From positions 620,001 through 684,000 of the forward strand of contig NZ_CP064791.1 in assembly GCF_017094465.1 (NCBI RefSeq): a stretch of 64,000 nt of DNA, given 5' to 3'. Positions 61,850 through 64,000 of this stretch are shown here, piece after piece (position 1 is the stretch's first letter; every line of letters starts with the position of its first letter). Source of the stretch: Halapricum desulfuricans. Lineage in GTDB: Archaea; Halobacteriota; Halobacteria; Halobacteriales; Haloarculaceae. The notes beneath the pieces are model-generated. The model saw nothing but the letters and a program-made list of their open reading frames with translations, made no database searches and had not been told where the DNA came from. The position numbers and the translations under genes are program-made.

Positions 61850-63181
61850 TCACTCGTCCCACGCGTCGGGCCAGATATCGGCCGCTCGCATACTGGGCTC
61901 GGCATCCGACAGATCGTCTCTGAGCCGCTGTGGGTCGATCCGATCGAGGTCCGTCCCGACCAACTCGCGAACGAGCAGCGTCACCAACATTGCGTGCTCG
62001 CGGAGCGTCCGTTGATCGACCTTGTCCCTGGTGTCCGCCCGCGTGTGCGTCCACCCTCGTTTCCAGGTGCCGGTCTCGTCGTTCGCCTGGCTGTGCACCT
62101 GCAGCGCCGGGATGCCCCGGCGGAGAAACGGCCAGTGATCGCTGTAGGGATGGGGCCGGTCCTGGACCTCCAGCGGATGGCCGACCGCCGCAAACGCCTC
62201 TTCCGCAAGTGCGCCGAGTTCGTCACTACCGTGTGTCAGCGCCTGAATCGTCCGCTCCCGTCCGACTCCGTCGAGGTTGACGACCGCATGCACGTCCTCG
62301 GGATCGACGCTTGCCGCCAGGGTCTCGCTGCCCTGTAGCCCCAGTTCCTCACACCCGACCAGCGCGATCTCGACGCCGCGGTCGAGTTCCAGTTCCCGCA
62401 GTGCGTCGACGACGGACAGAGATACGGCGACGCCGCAGCCGTTGTCCAGCGCCCCCTCCGCGACGTCGTGGGCGTCGTAGTGAGCGACCAGGAGCACGGA
62501 CGCGTCGGTCTCGGGACCGAACCGGCCGCGGACGTTCTGGCTCGTTCCCGGTTCGACCGACGCGGTGACGTTCAGCCTGGCGGCCGCCCCGTTTCGAGCG
62601 TAGTCACGGAGCCACTCGCCGGTCTCGTGGCTGACTCCCACCGCGGGCAAGGTGTCGCCGACCCGGAGCGAGCCGGTCGGCGGGAGCTGTCCGGGCCGGT
62701 GATTCGCGAAGATGAACCCCGCGGCGCCGCGTTCGGCCGCGTGACCGATCTTCTCGGTCCGGTGGACGAACCGATCGGCCGACGGCGGCGTGGCCGCACT
62801 CGCGACGACGATCGCGTCCTCCACGTCGTTTTCGTCGAGTTCCTCGGGCGTGCCGTACCCGACATCCACCAGTGGTGCCTCGACGGTCGCCTCCGGGCAG
62901 TACGGCAGCGCTCGCGCCTCGAAGGTTCGCTCGCGGTCCTTGCTGTGGACGTGGACCAATAGCGATGTCTCCCCGCGCGTCCACTCCGGGATCGCGAACG
63001 ACTCCTGGCGGACGTCCTCGACGCCGAGTGCTTCGAGCTCGTCACGCAGGAACTCCGCCGCCCGCTTTTCGCCCGGATGCCCCCCGAGTCTGTCCTCGAA
63101 TTCCGCCAGCGTCGTCACCACGCGCCAGGGGCGGTCGGACTGCCAGATCGTCCCGAGACGGCGCGTCACCCGTTCGTCCAT
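61850..63181 (-). CDS. M28 family metallopeptidase
   Basis: 443 residues from the ATG at 63181. Zinc ligands and catalytic residues can be assigned: His and Asp in VAHYDAHD, Asp in GALDNGCGV, Glu pair in VGCEELGLQGS, Asp in VVNLDGVGRE and the last His in YSDHWPF. A PA-like insert (ATPPSADRFVHRTEKIGHAA) lies between. No signal peptide is seen, so an intracellular aminopeptidase is likely. It shares orientation with the M48 gene upstream. Confidence 0.88.
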   Translation of the reverse strand: MDERVTRRLGTIWQSDRPWRVVTTLAEFEDRLGGHPGEKRAAEFLRDELEALGVEDVRQESFAIPEWTRGETSLLVHVHSKDRERTFEARALPYCPEATVEAPLVDVGYGTPEELDENDVEDAIVVASAATPPSADRFVHRTEKIGHAAERGAAGFIFANHRPGQLPPTGSLRVGDTLPAVGVSHETGEWLRDYARNGAAARLNVTASVEPGTSQNVRGRFGPETDASVLLVAHYDAHDVAEGALDNGCGVAVSLSVVDALRELELDRGVEIALVGCEELGLQGSETLAASVDPEDVHAVVNLDGVGRERTIQALTHGSDELGALAEEAFAAVGHPLEVQDRPHPYSDHWPFLRRGIPALQVHSQANDETGTWKRGWTHTRADTRDKVDQRTLREHAMLVTLLVRELVGTDLDRIDPQRLRDDLSDAEPSMRAADIWPDAWDE

Positions 63182-63258
63182 GGCGAATGCGTCGAACGGG
63201 TGGACCAAAAAACTCCCCTGCGCGGATGACACGGTCGCGTCGTTGCGTCCGATCGCAG

Positions 63259-64000
63259 TCAAGACAACTCCGGGCGAGTTAGGGACTCATCCTCTCCCCC
63301 TTCCAGTTCGGCGGCGACCGACTGCAGACGCTCTATCCGCCGGTCGGTCGGCGGGTGTGACCGAAGCTTGATCGTGAGTCCGTCGTCGTCCGCCGACTCG
63401 TCGCGGGAGAATCCGTACGGGAGCAGGCACAGCCCTTCGACGAGGCTGTCCATCGACCGGAGATCCGTTTCGGGGCTCGATTCGACCGCATCGTCGAGCT
63501 TCCGGAGCGCGCTGGCGAGTGCCTCCGGTTCCCCGGTCAGCATCGCCCCTGCCCGGTCGGCCGCGAACTCCCGGTCCCGGGAGAGCCGGTGAGTGAGGTA
63601 GACGACTGGCGTCGCCAGGACCCCCAGACCGACGCCACCGAGCACGAGCGAGAGGCCCGCCGCGACCAACAGTGACACGGGCGAGGTCGGATCCGTCCAG
63701 CCCGCCGCAACGATCAGCGCGAACAGCACCGCGCCACCGAAGAGGTTCGCCCGCAGCCAGCGCGGGAGCCCGGCGACAGGCCGATCGCTCGCCAGTGCCG
63801 GCAGAAACGTCGCCAGGGTCATCACCGTCGCGTCCCGGTTCTGGAGATGCGCGAGTTCGTGTGCCAGCACCGCGTCCAGTTCCGCGTCGGTGAGTTGTTC
63901 GCGCAACCCGCTGCTGAGGACGATCATCGGATCGCCGCCGCCGACCGAAAAGCAGTTGGGCGTCGTCGAGTCGATCAGCCCGACCGCCGGCGGCTGGCGA
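63259..64000 (-). CDS. M48 family (HtpX-like) membrane metalloprotease, 5' end outside window
   Basis: The visible part starts before SVGGGDPMIVLSSGLREQL, the typical lead to the zinc motif. HELAH is in LAHELAHLQNRDA, and two helices follow (LFGGAVLFALIVAAG and LLVAAGLSLVLGG). The third ligand region is REFAADRAGAML. The start and first helices lie beyond base 64000. HtpX-like proteases handle misfolded membrane proteins under stress. Confidence 0.88.
   Translation of the reverse strand, partial: RQPPAVGLIDSTTPNCFSVGGGDPMIVLSSGLREQLTDAELDAVLAHELAHLQNRDATVMTLATFLPALASDRPVAGLPRWLRANLFGGAVLFALIVAAGWTDPTSPVSLLVAAGLSLVLGGVGLGVLATPVVYLTHRLSRDREFAADRAGAMLTGEPEALASALRKLDDAVESSPETDLRSMDSLVEGLCLLPYGFSRDESADDDGLTIKLRSHPPTDRRIERLQSVAAELEGGEDESLTRPELS

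Noticed and set aside
1-64000. CRISPR arrays, complete insertion sequences or rRNA genes
   Set aside because: No regularly spaced short repeats, transposase or integrase frames, or rRNA-like segments were found on reading both strands. The only tandem array is the coding repeat at 4041-6056.

Overview
The window looks like a piece of a haloarchaeal (class Halobacteria) chromosome. The G+C content is high, the predicted proteins are very acidic, exports use Tat signals with lipoboxes (Arg-Arg followed by a Leu-Ala-Gly-Cys type box), one surface protein ends in a PGF-type C-terminal anchor, and many genes have a TATA-like box about 25-35 bases before the start codon as expected for leaderless transcripts. 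Archaeal housekeeping genes (gatD, pus10, ribosomal S17e, cofD) agree. A Tat-exported [NiFe] hydrogenase plus fixABCX and lactate genes suggest a haloarchaeon able to live with little oxygen; a genus cannot be fixed from this window.

Layout. 0-3.1 kb: minus-strand operon for a group 1 type [NiFe] hydrogenase (small subunit, large subunit, start of the cytochrome b subunit). 3.6-6.4 kb: secreted protein made of seven tandem domains. 6.9 kb: tRNA-Asp(GTC) followed by a copy of its 3' end, an integration-type scar. 7.2-10.2 kb: glmU-glmS for UDP-GlcNAc synthesis. 10.3-19.8 kb: small regulators, TRAM, methyltransferase, GCS2 ligase, hybrid histidine kinase, Vms1-type release factor, an exported coiled-coil protein next to an ArsR-type regulator. 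19.9-21.7 kb: gatD and a purine phosphoribosyltransferase. 21.8-23.6 kb: a decayed, lower-GC patch with two opposing alkaline-phosphatase/sulfatase remnants, an orphan lipoprotein, a truncated VapC toxin and an intact VapB-like antitoxin with an operator-like dyad. 23.7-34.7 kb: mostly housekeeping (amidohydrolase, HD hydrolase, phosphatase, cofD-citG-like-DUF447, S17e, ABC-2 exporter, rhodanese, NUDIX, pus10). 34.9-37.5 kb: SsuABC/TauABC-type importer. 37.6-38.9 kb: MNT-HEPN toxin-antitoxin pair between two copies of a short direct repeat. 39.0-41.7 kb: HEAT-like protein, then NifX-like, MBL-fold, winged-helix and DtxR-like genes. 42.3-47.1 kb: lactate permease and a large FAD/Fe-S D-lactate dehydrogenase, with an imperfect 43-base inverted repeat upstream. 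47.1-51.4 kb: a broken winged-helix gene, regulators, a KaiC-like ATPase, a PhnP-like hydrolase. 51.7-55.1 kb: fixABCX. 55.3-64 kb: a 53-residue membrane protein, GNAT, nicotinamidase-like hydrolase, two Hvo_1808-type surface proteins, nicotinate phosphoribosyltransferase, DUF1684, M28 and M48 peptidases.

How it may fit together. Hydrogenase (H2 to quinone), D-lactate dehydrogenase (lactate to quinone or another carrier) and FixABCX (flavin-based coupling of a donor to quinone and ferredoxin) form a plausible redox toolkit. This link is inference from gene content only. No transposase, integrase or CRISPR array was seen; mobile history shows only as scars.
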